Under the pieces are notes generated by a model. It searched no databases. It was given only the letters and a program-made list of their open reading frames with translations, and was not told where the DNA came from. Below, piece after piece: positions 1 to 7,879 of a DNA stretch of 16,839 bases. The stretch is from an uncultured Opitutia bacterium (lineage in GTDB: Bacteria; Verrucomicrobiota; Verrucomicrobiia; Opitutales; UBA953). Positions within the stretch are counted from its first letter, which is position 1, and each line of letters starts with the position of its first letter. Location of the stretch: contig CALEEU010000210.1 of NCBI GenBank assembly GCA_937875975.1, positions 1-16,839 on the forward strand. Reading direction: 5' to 3'. Both the position numbers and the translations under genes were made by a program.

Positions 1-470
1 GGGAGGCTGGCTTCGATTTCCGCAATCTGGTCCCGGAGGACGGCGGCGGTCTCGTAGTCCTCTTCTTTCATGGCCACCTTGAGCAGGTCGCGCGCCTTGG
101 TCAGTTTGGCCTCGCGGTCGGCAACCGCATCGTAGGGGCGGCGGCCATGGTGTTCTAGGCCCGGCTGGATGCGGGCAATCGTGGCCAAGGCCTGGGGGGC
201 ATGCGCCTCGTAGCAGGTGGCGCAGCCGAAGCGATGCACCCGGTCGAAGTCGGCCCACCGGAAGCCGCAGGTGGGGCATTTGCCCCGGCCAACGGGGGTG
301 GGGACGGTCAGCTTGAGCCCGAGCGCAAGGGAGGGCAGGATGGAGTCTGAGAGCAGGGAGGGGCAGCCCTGGCAGCAGGCATAGGTCTCGGCCTTACCCC
401 CGGCGACGAGGGTGAAGTAGACGGCGGCGTTCTGGATGCAGCCCTGGCAGGATGGCGGACGAGGAATCAA
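1..470 (-). CDS. McsA-like zinc-finger / UvrB-UvrC motif protein (partial, 3' end outside window)
   Basis: The reading frame runs off the left edge, so only the first 156 or so residues are present. Four CxxC pairs are visible (C8/C11, C33/C36, C65/C68, C83/C86), arranged as two zinc-binding units. After them comes a charged helical segment from about residue 118, ending in EEDYETAAVLRDQIAEIE, which is the UvrB/UvrC interaction motif. This order (CxxC repeats, then UVR motif) is that of McsA, the partner and activator of the protein-arginine kinase McsB in stress proteostasis. An mcsB-like gene just beyond the left edge would be expected but cannot be seen. No ATG lies in frame upstream of the first CxxC. 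I chose TTG at 470 because a GGGAG ribosome-binding site sits about five bases ahead of it. The gene is transcribed divergently from the ExbB-like gene. Other UVR-motif zinc proteins are possible. Confidence 0.8.
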   Translation of the reverse strand, partial: MIPRPPSCQGCIQNAAVYFTLVAGGKAETYACCQGCPSLLSDSILPSLALGLKLTVPTPVGRGKCPTCGFRWADFDRVHRFGCATCYEAHAPQALATIARIQPGLEHHGRRPYDAVADREAKLTKARDLLKVAMKEEDYETAAVLRDQIAEIEASL

Positions 471-558
471 GCACTCCCACCATGCACGCGAACGGCTGCC
501 GATTCAAGTGCGACCACGAACCTTTTCAGGTTGAAGCCATCCCGATGGCGGATTGCCT

Positions 559-1416
559 ATGAAAGCGATGCTTTCTCCTGTCCTGATGATTGTGCTAGCT
601 GAGTCGGCGAAGGGCGCTCTCTGGTATTTCCAGCAGATGGATGCCGCCGGCATGGCCGTCGCGGTCGTCCTGCTTATCTGCTCCTTCATCGGCTGGGGTG
701 CGATGATCGGCAAATGGTCTGACGTCCAGGAACTCCGCCGGCGTAACCATGCGTTTGAGCGTCGCTTGCGCGACGAGCCTTCCGTCGTCGCCCTCAACTT
801 CCCGCGCGGTTCGAATCTCGGTCCTTATGAATTCCTCGTCGCTGAAGCGGTGTCCGCCGTGCAGCGGCACAAGGGGCGCCTTATCCGCCAGTCCGATGTC
901 ACTTTGTGCATGGGCCACGTCGAGAACGCGGTGCAGCGTGGCGTCGCCCGCACGATGGTGAAATATGAGGACAAGATGGTCATCCTCAGTTCGCTTGTTT
1001 CCGGCGGGCCGTTCCTCGGCCTGCTCGGCACCGTCTGGGGCGTGATGGTCACCTTCGGCGCGCTGACCGAGAAGGCCAGCATCGCGCAGCTCGCTCCCGG
1101 CGTCTGCGGCGCGCTCGTCACCACGACGCTCGGCCTGCTCGTCGCGATTCCCGCCACCTTCGGCTACAACTACCTGCTCACGCAGGTGAAGATCATGACG
1201 ACGGAGCTGGAGAATTTCGCCAGCTCGCTCGCCGACCGCGTCGAACTCGAGCTCGAAGGCGAAGCCCGCCGTAACTTCGAAGCCACGCAGGAGCGCGAGC
1301 GCCTCCTTCGCGCCTCCGCCCCGGCTTCTCCTGCCGCAGTGAACGCGTCGGCCACGTCAGCGCCGATCGCCACCGAGCCGCCAGCCGCCTTGCCGGGCTG
1401 GGAAGACGCCCAGTAA
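559..1416 (+). CDS. MotA/TolQ/ExbB-family proton channel protein
   Basis: This 285-residue protein has the ExbB/TolQ layout. There is a first membrane helix at about residues 29-49, a long cytoplasmic stretch, then two helices at about 138-160 and 172-198, separated by a short loop. The conserved core SGGPFLGLLGTVWGVMVTF is present and corresponds to the family's second helix. Family members form the pentameric inner-membrane channel that harvests proton motive force with an ExbD/TolR dimer. The Ala/Pro/Glu-rich C-terminal tail (after about residue 240) looks disordered. ATG 559 is preferred over the in-frame TTG at 553 because a GGCGGA stretch sits about six bases upstream of the ATG. It is the first gene of a three-gene operon; the next gene begins six bases after its stop. 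Exb versus Tol assignment cannot be settled from the sequence. Confidence 0.92.
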   Translation: MKAMLSPVLMIVLAESAKGALWYFQQMDAAGMAVAVVLLICSFIGWGAMIGKWSDVQELRRRNHAFERRLRDEPSVVALNFPRGSNLGPYEFLVAEAVSAVQRHKGRLIRQSDVTLCMGHVENAVQRGVARTMVKYEDKMVILSSLVSGGPFLGLLGTVWGVMVTFGALTEKASIAQLAPGVCGALVTTTLGLLVAIPATFGYNYLLTQVKIMTTELENFASSLADRVELELEGEARRNFEATQERERLLRASAPASPAAVNASATSAPIATEPPAALPGWEDAQ

Positions 1417-1422
1417 GCCCGC

Positions 1423-1848
1423 ATGGCCCGCTCCTTCTCCAGACCCAACCGGCTCCACGTCATCAGCGAGCTGAACGTGACGCCGATGCTCGACCTCTGC
1501 TTCGTGTTGCTGATCATTTTCATGATCGCCGCGCCGGTGCTGGAGCAGACCACCGCGGTCAATCTGCCTAAGTCCGACAAGGGCGCAGGTAAGACGCCGG
1601 ACGCGAAGGTACAGTACCGTATCGTGACCATCGACCGAAATGGGGCCTATGCGATCGGCGCTCGCCCTGTCACCTTCGCCCAACTCGAGGCTGAGTTCGC
1701 CAGTCTGGCGGCGCTACCCGAGGCTGACCAGCCGGTCGTCCGCATCCGCGGTGACGGCGTGTTGGCCTTCCAGAAGATCATCGACGTCCTCTCCGCGGCC
1801 AAGGCCAAGGGACTGACGAAGGCGTCATTCGACACCGAGACGCGCTGA
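1423..1848 (+). CDS. ExbD/TolR-family biopolymer transport protein
   Basis: This 141-residue protein has a short cytoplasmic N-terminus, a single membrane helix at about residues 24-42, and a periplasmic domain. The family signature ELNVTPMLDLCFVLLIIFM contains the essential membrane aspartate (D24) that carries protons in ExbD and TolR. Its length is normal for the family. It follows the ExbB/TolQ-like gene by six bases and precedes the TonB/TolA-like gene by one base, so translational coupling is likely. The protein should pair with the upstream channel to drive the downstream transducer. No clear ribosome-binding site precedes the ATG. Confidence 0.93.
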   Translation: MARSFSRPNRLHVISELNVTPMLDLCFVLLIIFMIAAPVLEQTTAVNLPKSDKGAGKTPDAKVQYRIVTIDRNGAYAIGARPVTFAQLEAEFASLAALPEADQPVVRIRGDGVLAFQKIIDVLSAAKAKGLTKASFDTETR

Positions 1849-1849
1849 G

Positions 1850-2662
1850 ATGTCGAGCGGAGGAAAAGGTTGGATCGGTTCCGTCGCGGTGCACCTCGGC
1901 ATCGTCGGCGTGATCGTCGGTTTTTCTTGGTACGCCGCGCGTCATGGCGGCGAAAGTATCGAGCCCGTCGACCCTGGCCTGCAGATCGACATGAATAGCA
2001 TCCCGGGAAAACGGCCGGGTGAGATCGGCAAGGCCGCCGGCGTCGCCAAAGGTTCCGAAGCCGGCTCGAATAGCGGCGTCGCCCGCATCCATCTCAAGAA
2101 ACTCGACGTTGCCAAGATCCTCCGTGAACGCGAACAGGCTGAACAGGCGGCGCAGGCTTCGACGAGTTCGCCTAAGTCGATGACCAAGGCTGCGAGCAAG
2201 TCGGGCACGAGCAGCAATAATCCCAAGAAGATGACGCTCGGAGACTTCAATAACTTGAAGGGCGCCGGTAAGCCTGGCGCATCGTCCAAGACAGGCGGTA
2301 TCGGCGGTGTTTCCGTCAAGAAGGGTCGCAGTTACGGCACCGGGGATAACGGGGGCGAAGGCGGTTCCGCTTCCGCGCAGGCGCTTTACGCCGGCGAAGT
2401 CCAGGCTCGCCTCCGTACCGCTTGGAACGAACTCCTCGCGGCCGAGGGTTCCTCGATTGCCAACGTGGGTTCATGCGGCGTCACGGTCTCCATCGATGCC
2501 TCCGGGGCTGCCAGTTTTTCCGGCTGGCTCTCCAAGCCCGGTGACACGCGCATGGCCGATCTCGTCAAGCGTGCCTGCGGTATGATCGGCAACTGCGGCA
2601 AGCCGCCGGCTGGTAAGGCCTTCAAGATCGACTTCACCAAGATCAGCGCGAGCGACGGCTAA
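1850..2662 (+). CDS. TonB/TolA-like periplasm-spanning energy transducer
   Basis: This 270-residue protein starts one base after the ExbD/TolR stop. A single N-terminal membrane helix (about residues 8-29) contains SVAVHLGIVGVI, matching the Ser-x3-His pattern (S11, H15) by which TonB and TolA contact their motor. The middle (about 30-175) is low-complexity, rich in Lys, Ser, Gly and Ala, and looks like the extended periplasmic linker. The last 90 residues form a compact domain starting near YAGEVQARLRTAWNELL. It resembles the TonB_C/TolA type: an initial helix with a Trp, a beta segment, then DLVKRAC. Three cysteines in this domain could form a disulfide. No tolB or pal follows (the next gene is on the other strand), so the partner is unknown: an outer-membrane receptor or a Tol-like division role. 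Confidence 0.75.
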   Translation: MSSGGKGWIGSVAVHLGIVGVIVGFSWYAARHGGESIEPVDPGLQIDMNSIPGKRPGEIGKAAGVAKGSEAGSNSGVARIHLKKLDVAKILREREQAEQAAQASTSSPKSMTKAASKSGTSSNNPKKMTLGDFNNLKGAGKPGASSKTGGIGGVSVKKGRSYGTGDNGGEGGSASAQALYAGEVQARLRTAWNELLAAEGSSIANVGSCGVTVSIDASGAASFSGWLSKPGDTRMADLVKRACGMIGNCGKPPAGKAFKIDFTKISASDG

Positions 2663-2668
2663 GCCGGC

Positions 2669-3133
2669 TCAGTCGCGAATCTCGAGCACGATCTGGACCT
2701 CGACGGAGACGCCGAGGGGCAAGCCATTGACGGAGACAGCTGCGCGCGCGTGCTTACCGGCGTCGCCAAAGACTTGGAGCAGGAACTCAGAGGCGCCGTT
2801 GAGCACCTTGGGGCTGTCGCTGAAGCCGTCGATGCCGTTGACGAAGCCGTTGACCATCACCACGCGGCTGATGCGATCCAGCGAGCCCAAGGCTGCCTTG
2901 GCGTTGGCCAGCGCGTTGAGCACGCAGAGCTTCGCGGCTTCGGCGGCCTGGACGATATCCACGTCGCGGCCGACCTTACCGAGCGAAGTCACCTTGCCGT
3001 CCTTCAACGGCAGGGTGCCGGCGAGGTATAGCAGGTTGCCCGTCCGGACGGCGGGCACGTAGGCACCCGCAGCGGCGGGAGGGCTTGGCAGGGTGATGCC
3101 GAGTTCGGTGAGGTGGGTTTCGACGGAGAACAT
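2669..3133 (-). CDS. RidA (YjgF/YER057c/UK114) family protein
   Basis: This 154-residue protein shows the RidA fold signatures AYVPAVRTGNLLYLAGTLP near the N-terminus and AAVSVNGLPLGVSVEVQIV near the C-terminus. RidA proteins are small trimeric enzymes, the best known of which hydrolyse reactive enamine/imine intermediates. The arginine essential for deaminase activity in the RidA subfamily would fall where this protein has Gly137 (VNGLP instead of VARLP). It therefore belongs to a Rid subfamily without that catalytic residue, and its reaction is unknown. The start at 3133 was chosen because family similarity begins there. The frame stays open further upstream, but that part overlaps the ClC gene and has no family features. 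It is convergent with the TonB/TolA-like gene, with only six bases between the stops. Confidence 0.88.
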   Translation of the reverse strand: MFSVETHLTELGITLPSPPAAAGAYVPAVRTGNLLYLAGTLPLKDGKVTSLGKVGRDVDIVQAAEAAKLCVLNALANAKAALGSLDRISRVVMVNGFVNGIDGFSDSPKVLNGASEFLLQVFGDAGKHARAAVSVNGLPLGVSVEVQIVLEIRD

Positions 3134-3220
3134 AGGAAGACGGCACAATTTGAGCCTTCTACGCCGTGGCGCAAGCCATGGGCGAGCCGGCTCATCGGCT
3201 TCAGCGGGGAAGGGGGTTGA

Positions 3221-4981
3221 ATGACCCGCGTTTCGGGAATAGCTATCAGGATGCTTCCCGGGTTTATGCAAAGTGTCCTCTCCCAGCTGCCTGCCAGAGT
3301 GCGGGCCATCGTCGTCACGGCCCTGCTTGGTCTGGCCGGCGGTTTCCTGGCGGTCCTTTTCCACTACGCTATCCAAGCGACTTATCGGCTCGGTATCGAA
3401 TCCCTTAGCCATGCTTCGGGCACGACTTTCCTCTGGGGAAGCTTCCTGATCGTCATGCTTAGTTCCCTCGCGGTCGGCTGGCTGCTGTCTTCATTCTGTC
3501 CCGAAGCCGCAGGGAGCGGGATTCCGCAGGTCAAGCTGGGCTTCTGGCGTGACTTCGGGTTCTCATCCTGGCGGGTCGTCTGGGTGAAGTTTGTCGCGGG
3601 CACCTTGAGCGTCGGCGGAGGGTCCAGTCTCGGACGCGAAGGGCCTTCCGTTCAGCTTGCCTCCGGCTTGGCGGCCAACCTGGGCCCCAGCCTAGGAACC
3701 CCTAAGCAACTCGGCCGATCATCCTCCGCCGCCGGCGCTGCCGCCGGTCTCGCCGCGGCCTTCAATACGCCGATCGCCGCCGTGACCTTCGTCCTCGAAG
3801 AAATCATCGGTGATCTCAACAGTCGGTTGCTGGGTAGTATCCTGCTGGCCTCGGTGCTGGGAGCCTTGGTCGCACACGCGTTGATCGGCAGCCAGCCTTC
3901 CTTCACGCTTTCCTCCCACGGTGCTCCGGGCTGGCTTGGTTATGCGCTGACCCCGGTCGTGGCCGCATTTGCGACGCTTGCCGGCGTCTGGTTTCAGAAG
4001 GCTTCGCTCGGCCTGCGCCTTTGGAATAGGCGGTCGGTTGTCCTGCCGGCCTGGTCACGTGTGATGATCGGCGGAATGGTGACCTGGCTCATCGGTGTGG
4101 GGGTCTTCTTCTGGACCGGCCACCTCGGTGTTTTCAGCCTCGGGTATGAGGACCTGACTTCCGCCTTGAACGGCGACCTGCTTTGGCATGTCGCCGCGGT
4201 GCTGCTCCTGGCGAAATTGACCGCGACCGTATTCTGCTATGGCTTCGGAGGTTGCGGCGGGGTCTTTGCGCCGACGCTATTCTTCGGCGGTATGGTCGGT
4301 GCCTTGCTGTCGGCGCTGATCTCGTTGGTCGTGCCCCTGACTCCGGCAGACCATGTCGCGATGGGCGTGGTCGGGATGTGCGCCTGCTTAGGTGGGGTGG
4401 TCCGCGCTCCCGTGACGGGGATTCTCATCATCTTCGAGATGACCCATGAATTCGCCCTTGTCCCGGCCCTGATCATCTCCGCGTTGATCAGCCAAGCGAT
4501 CAGCCGTCGGATGAACCGGCTTAATTTCTACGATCAGGTGCTTGAGCAAGACGGCACGAGCGTGGAGCACGCCGTGCCTCCGCGCAGCTTGGGCAGCTGG
4601 ATGGAAGCACCGGTGGCCCGGGTCGCCAACTTCAAGCCGGTCGTCGCTGAGTCCTTGGAGCTCCCCTACTTGGAAGACTTCTTCGCCAAGCATCGGCACG
4701 AGCGTTTTCCGGTCGTCGTGGATGGACGCCTGCTCGGGGTGATCGACCGTAAGTCCTATGAGGTCGCCAGGCAGGCCGGGGGCCTTCCTTCGGTCGAGGC
4801 TCCGGCCTTATGCCAGCCGGACACGAAACTGCGTGAGGTACATGCCCGCCTGGTCGACTCTCCGGGGCATCTGGCGGTCGTGACCGATGGTCCGGGCCCG
4901 ATGGCTAAACTGGTCGCCGTGATGACCTTGCACGACCTCTTGCGTGCCGAATTGATCCTGGCGGCCGAGGCGGGCGAGTGA
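3221..4981 (+). CDS. ClC-family chloride channel / H+-Cl- antiporter with C-terminal CBS pair
   Basis: This 586-residue membrane protein carries all three ClC selectivity motifs: GSGIP (98-102), GREGP (138-142) and GGVFAP (346-351). The gating glutamate is E140. The EE pair after FNTPIAAVTFVL (193-194) matches the inner proton glutamate of antiporter-type ClCs. Y437 (NFYDQ) fits the central chloride-coordinating tyrosine. All residues associated with coupled proton/chloride exchange are therefore present, which favours an antiporter over a channel (inference from known ClC structures). From about residue 461 to the end there are two CBS domains, cytoplasmic modules that usually bind adenine nucleotides and tune gating. 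A strong purine-rich ribosome-binding site (AGGGGG) lies five bases before ATG 3221. It stands alone between oppositely oriented neighbours. Confidence 0.95.
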   Translation: MTRVSGIAIRMLPGFMQSVLSQLPARVRAIVVTALLGLAGGFLAVLFHYAIQATYRLGIESLSHASGTTFLWGSFLIVMLSSLAVGWLLSSFCPEAAGSGIPQVKLGFWRDFGFSSWRVVWVKFVAGTLSVGGGSSLGREGPSVQLASGLAANLGPSLGTPKQLGRSSSAAGAAAGLAAAFNTPIAAVTFVLEEIIGDLNSRLLGSILLASVLGALVAHALIGSQPSFTLSSHGAPGWLGYALTPVVAAFATLAGVWFQKASLGLRLWNRRSVVLPAWSRVMIGGMVTWLIGVGVFFWTGHLGVFSLGYEDLTSALNGDLLWHVAAVLLLAKLTATVFCYGFGGCGGVFAPTLFFGGMVGALLSALISLVVPLTPADHVAMGVVGMCACLGGVVRAPVTGILIIFEMTHEFALVPALIISALISQAISRRMNRLNFYDQVLEQDGTSVEHAVPPRSLGSWMEAPVARVANFKPVVAESLELPYLEDFFAKHRHERFPVVVDGRLLGVIDRKSYEVARQAGGLPSVEAPALCQPDTKLREVHARLVDSPGHLAVVTDGPGPMAKLVAVMTLHDLLRAELILAAEAGE

Positions 4982-5000
4982 GCCCCCTTCAAGTCGGGCC

Positions 5001-5507
5001 TTACTTCAGGGTCTTGATGCCGGCCAGGAGTTCCTGGACGAGCTCGCGGCTGCGGGCCTTGACCTCACGGTTCAGCGTCGTATCGGAGGTGCCCATGGCC
5101 CGCTTGGATTGGCTGTAGGACTGCGCCAGGACGGCTTCCTTGTTGCGGGTGATCGTGGCGTTGTCGCGGACGGCCAGGATGACGTCGGCATTGTAGCGAC
5201 CGAGGCCCCGGTCGAGGCGGACTTCGATCGTGAGGAGGGGGGTGGTGGTCTCGGGCAGCAGGCCATCGACGGTGCGCGGAACGATGTTGGCGCGGCGCAT
5301 CTCGAGTTCCATCGCGTCGCGGATCTCGGTGCGTAGGTCGGCGTCTTCGGAGCGGCTTTCGGACGTGTTGACGTCGATGAAGAAGAAGGTGATGCCGCGG
5401 AGCTTGGCGAAGGCCTTCTCGTCGCCGCCGGTGCGGAGCGGTTCGGCTTGGGCGTGGCCGGTGACGGCGGCGAGGGTGACCAGCAGGGCGAGGGCGAGGG
5501 AGCGCAT
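5001..5507 (-). CDS. Secreted/periplasmic protein of unknown function
   Basis: I do not recognise a family. The 168-residue product begins with a clear Sec signal peptide (MRSLALALLVTLAAVTGHAQA) with probable cleavage after AQA at residue 21. There is no lipobox cysteine, so it should be soluble in the periplasm or secreted. The mature part is mixed alpha/beta, with a hydrophobic strand GITFFFIDVN, an acidic helix rich in Glu/Asp/Arg, a second strand region LLTIEVRLD followed by ADVILAVRDN, and a Lys/Arg-rich C-terminal helix. The gene lies 36 bases downstream of the oligopeptide-binding lipoprotein gene on the same strand, so co-transcription is possible. Its 3' end faces the ClC gene across 19 bases. 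No ribosome-binding site is evident. Confidence 0.75.
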   Translation of the reverse strand: MRSLALALLVTLAAVTGHAQAEPLRTGGDEKAFAKLRGITFFFIDVNTSESRSEDADLRTEIRDAMELEMRRANIVPRTVDGLLPETTTPLLTIEVRLDRGLGRYNADVILAVRDNATITRNKEAVLAQSYSQSKRAMGTSDTTLNREVKARSRELVQELLAGIKTLK

Positions 5508-5543
5508 GGGAATACAGTGAGAGTAGCCGAGGGCGGGCTCCCT

Positions 5544-7208
5544 TCAATCCCCTTTCGCGGGGACGAGCCGGACGCCAGTTAAGGGGTGCTGGTTGAGCAG
5601 GGTGGGATACCAGCCTTGTACCTCGGGGCGGATGAGGAACTTGTTCTGGTTGAAGACGACGGGCAGGATGGGCGCTTGGCTGATGAGGCGGGCCTCCGCC
5701 TGCTGGAAATAACCGAAGCGCTGGGTCATATCGGTTTCCTTGGCCGCCAGTCCGAGGAGGCGGTCGTATTCGGCGTCGCTCCAGTTGGATTGGTTGAGTT
5801 CGTTGCCGGTGATGAGCATCTCGAGGAAGGTGTTCGGATCGTTATAGTCGCCGACCCAGGCTCCCCGGCAGAGGTGGAATTCGCCTTTGCGCATGGCGGA
5901 TAGGTAGACCTTCCACTCGAGGTTACGCAGTTCCACTTCGACCCCCAGTTCGCGCCGCCACATCTCCTGATAGGCCTGGGCCACCATCTGCGACCCTTCC
6001 GACGTATTGTAGAGGTAATCGAATTTCGGCAGGCCCTTGCCACCGGGGTAGCCGGCTTCGGCGAGCAGGCGTCGTGCCTCGTTCGCATCCTGTTTCCATC
6101 GCGCGGTCGGCTGGAAGCCGCCGGTGCCGGGCGGAGTGAAATGCAACGCGGGGGCTTCGCCGGCTCGCAGGACTTTTTCGGCGATGAGATTCCGGTCGAT
6201 CGCCATGCCAAGCGCTTGGCGGACGCGCGGATCGAGCAGCGCCTTGCGGGCCGCGAGATCGGACGGCTTCGTTCCCTTGATGTCGCAGTTCACCCAGACG
6301 AAGACGGTCGCCAAGAACGGATCGAGGCGCAGCTGCGGGGCCTTCTGCTCACGTAGTTTGGCGACCTTGTAGGGCGGCACCGTGCCGGTGACATGGAGTT
6401 CGCCGCCACGGAAGGCGCGCTCTTCGGCGAAGAGGTCGGAGATGGCGCGGAATTCGACGGCGTCGAGCGAGACCTCCTGGACGTTCCAGTAGAGCGGGTT
6501 CTTGCGCACGACGACGCGGCGGGCCACTTCCCATTTTTCCAACGTGAAGGCCCCGTTGCCCACGAGCGAGCCAGGCCGGGTCCATAGCGTGTTGAGCGAG
6601 TCCATCTGGCCGTGCTTGAGGATCGTCCCGGGGTGCACAGGGATCCAGCTATGGTGGCAGAGGAGCTGCAGGAAGTAAGGGATCGGGTCCTCGAGCTCGA
6701 TGACGAGCGTGCGCGCGTCGGGCGCGCGGAGGCCGACGGACTTGAAGTCCTTCGTCTTGCCGGCGTGGAAATGCTTGGCGCCGCGGATACCGTACAGCAT
6801 CGAGGCGTATTCCGCTCCGAAGCTCGGCGTGAGCATCCGCTCGTAGCTGAAGAGGAAGTCGGCGGTGGTCACCGGGTCGCCGTTCGACCAGCGGGCGTTC
6901 TCGCGCAGGCGAAAGGTCCAGGTCTTGCCGTCCTTCGACATCGCCCAGCTTTCGGCGACGCCGGGGATGGGGTGCAGGTCCTTCGGGTCGTAATTCACCA
7001 AGCCTTCGAAGAGGGCGCCGATGATATGGCTTTCGCTGAGTCCGGTGATCGTCTGCGGGTCGAGCCCAGAAGGCTCGGCCATGTTGTTGATGATCAGGTA
7101 GCCTTCGGTGGCCTTTTTCTCGACGGTCGTCCTGCCGTCGCCGCAGCCTGCGAGCAGGCACGCCAAGGCGAGCAGGGCGGCCGTCCATCGGGGCGCAGGG
7201 CGAAGCAT
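5544..7208 (-). CDS. Oligopeptide ABC transporter substrate-binding lipoprotein (OppA / SBP_bac_5 family)
   Basis: This 554-residue protein starts with a lipoprotein signal whose lipobox is LAGC (C22), so the mature protein should be membrane-anchored. The body matches the dipeptide/oligopeptide-binding family 5: EPSGLDPQTITG at the start of the mature domain, IPGVAESWAMSKDGKTWTF, then the signature FSYERML with the preceding ADFLF, and later RQALGMAIDRNLI. Length is typical of OppA-like proteins. The role is capture of peptides (or related solutes) for an ABC importer. No permease or ATPase genes lie in the window, so it is an orphan binding protein here. The start was set at 7208, at the signal peptide; the frame is open further upstream but only antisense to the cupin gene. 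It is divergent from the cupin gene across 87 bases. Confidence 0.93.
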   Translation of the reverse strand: MLRPAPRWTAALLALACLLAGCGDGRTTVEKKATEGYLIINNMAEPSGLDPQTITGLSESHIIGALFEGLVNYDPKDLHPIPGVAESWAMSKDGKTWTFRLRENARWSNGDPVTTADFLFSYERMLTPSFGAEYASMLYGIRGAKHFHAGKTKDFKSVGLRAPDARTLVIELEDPIPYFLQLLCHHSWIPVHPGTILKHGQMDSLNTLWTRPGSLVGNGAFTLEKWEVARRVVVRKNPLYWNVQEVSLDAVEFRAISDLFAEERAFRGGELHVTGTVPPYKVAKLREQKAPQLRLDPFLATVFVWVNCDIKGTKPSDLAARKALLDPRVRQALGMAIDRNLIAEKVLRAGEAPALHFTPPGTGGFQPTARWKQDANEARRLLAEAGYPGGKGLPKFDYLYNTSEGSQMVAQAYQEMWRRELGVEVELRNLEWKVYLSAMRKGEFHLCRGAWVGDYNDPNTFLEMLITGNELNQSNWSDAEYDRLLGLAAKETDMTQRFGYFQQAEARLISQAPILPVVFNQNKFLIRPEVQGWYPTLLNQHPLTGVRLVPAKGD

Positions 7209-7295
7209 ACGGGAGATTAGGCCCGGGGTCGGCCGGAGGGCAAGGCGTCTGGATGGGCTCTTTACTCCCCTCGGCGGGCTTCCTAGAAATGATCC

Positions 7296-7823
7296 ATGAT
7301 CACCCCGACCCGTCGCGACCTCGCTGTCGCCGCCCTGACCGCCTCCGTCTGCCTTGGCCTCCTCGGCTTCATCGGCCAGGACCGAATCGCCGCCACCGTG
7401 CCCACCCCGAAGCCCATCATGGGCTCGATGGCTTTTGATTGGGAGAAGATGGTCGTCAAGCCCACCAAGATCGGCGCCTACCGCAAGGTCTGCGAGGCCC
7501 CGACCGCTACCCTCGACGAACTTGAATATCATATCACGACGTTGAATCCTGGTCAGGCGCCGCACCCGCCCCACCAGCACGCCGACGAAGAGCTGCTCAT
7601 CGTGAAGGAGGGCACCGTCGAGGCGCTCGTCGCCGGCGACTGGGTCAAGCTCGGACCTGGCTCCGTCATCTTCCAAGCCGCCAACATCGACCACGCTATC
7701 CGCAACGCCGGCGAAGGGCAGGCGACCTACCATGTGATCAAGTGGAACTCGCCCGGCATGCTGGCCAAGCGCGATGCCGCAAGGGCCGCGGCCAAAGCCG
7801 CCGCGAAATCCGCCGCGAAATAA
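7296..7823 (+). CDS. Exported cupin-domain protein
   Basis: This 175-residue protein has a single cupin domain. Cupin motif 1 is intact in PHPPHQHADEELLIVKEG (HxH, three residues, E, six residues, G), supplying the usual two His and one Glu metal ligands. Motif 2 is recognisable as GPGSVIFQAANIDHAIRN, with the third His ligand. The N-terminus reads TRRDLAVAALTASVCLGLLGF, a twin-arginine-like pair before a hydrophobic stretch, so export (possibly by Tat) or membrane anchoring is likely. The last 20 residues are an Ala/Lys-rich repeat-like tail. Substrate and reaction cannot be inferred; many such proteins are annotated only as cupins. It is convergent with glnB, with a strong hairpin between them. 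No ribosome-binding site is seen before ATG 7296. Confidence 0.88.
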   Translation: MITPTRRDLAVAALTASVCLGLLGFIGQDRIAATVPTPKPIMGSMAFDWEKMVVKPTKIGAYRKVCEAPTATLDELEYHITTLNPGQAPHPPHQHADEELLIVKEGTVEALVAGDWVKLGPGSVIFQAANIDHAIRNAGEGQATYHVIKWNSPGMLAKRDAARAAAKAAAKSAAK

Positions 7824-7833
7824 GCCAAAGAAA

Positions 7834-7857
7834 AAGGGCGTCCCGAGGGACGCCCTT
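7834..7857. terminator. Bidirectional intrinsic terminator between cupin gene and glnB
   Basis: Perfect inverted repeat AAGGGCGTCCC / GGGACGCCCTT around a very short loop (the closing C-G pair probably opens to give a four-base CGAG loop). It lies between two convergent stops. On the minus strand the stem is followed by a run of T, the best termination context (for glnB). On the plus strand only TTCT follows, which is weaker. Confidence 0.85.
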
Positions 7858-7879
7858 CTGCTTGCTCCGAACAGGGGGA

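Noticed and set aside
519..532. Small dyad AACCT/AGGTT between the divergent McsA-like and ExbB-like genes, considered as an operator.
   Set aside because: Only five pairs with a four-base gap and no second copy; too short to separate from chance.
2660..2671. Palindromic GCCGGC between the convergent TonB/TolA-like and RidA stops, considered as a terminator.
   Set aside because: The six-base gap leaves no room for a loop and T run; there is no stable hairpin.
3134..3412. Upstream extension of the RidA gene by about 93 codons.
   Set aside because: It overlaps the start of the ClC gene and has no RidA similarity; family sequence begins at 3133.
7209..7733. Upstream extension of the oligopeptide-binding protein by 175 codons.
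   Set aside because: The extension runs antisense through the cupin gene and would bury the lipoprotein signal peptide that starts at 7208.
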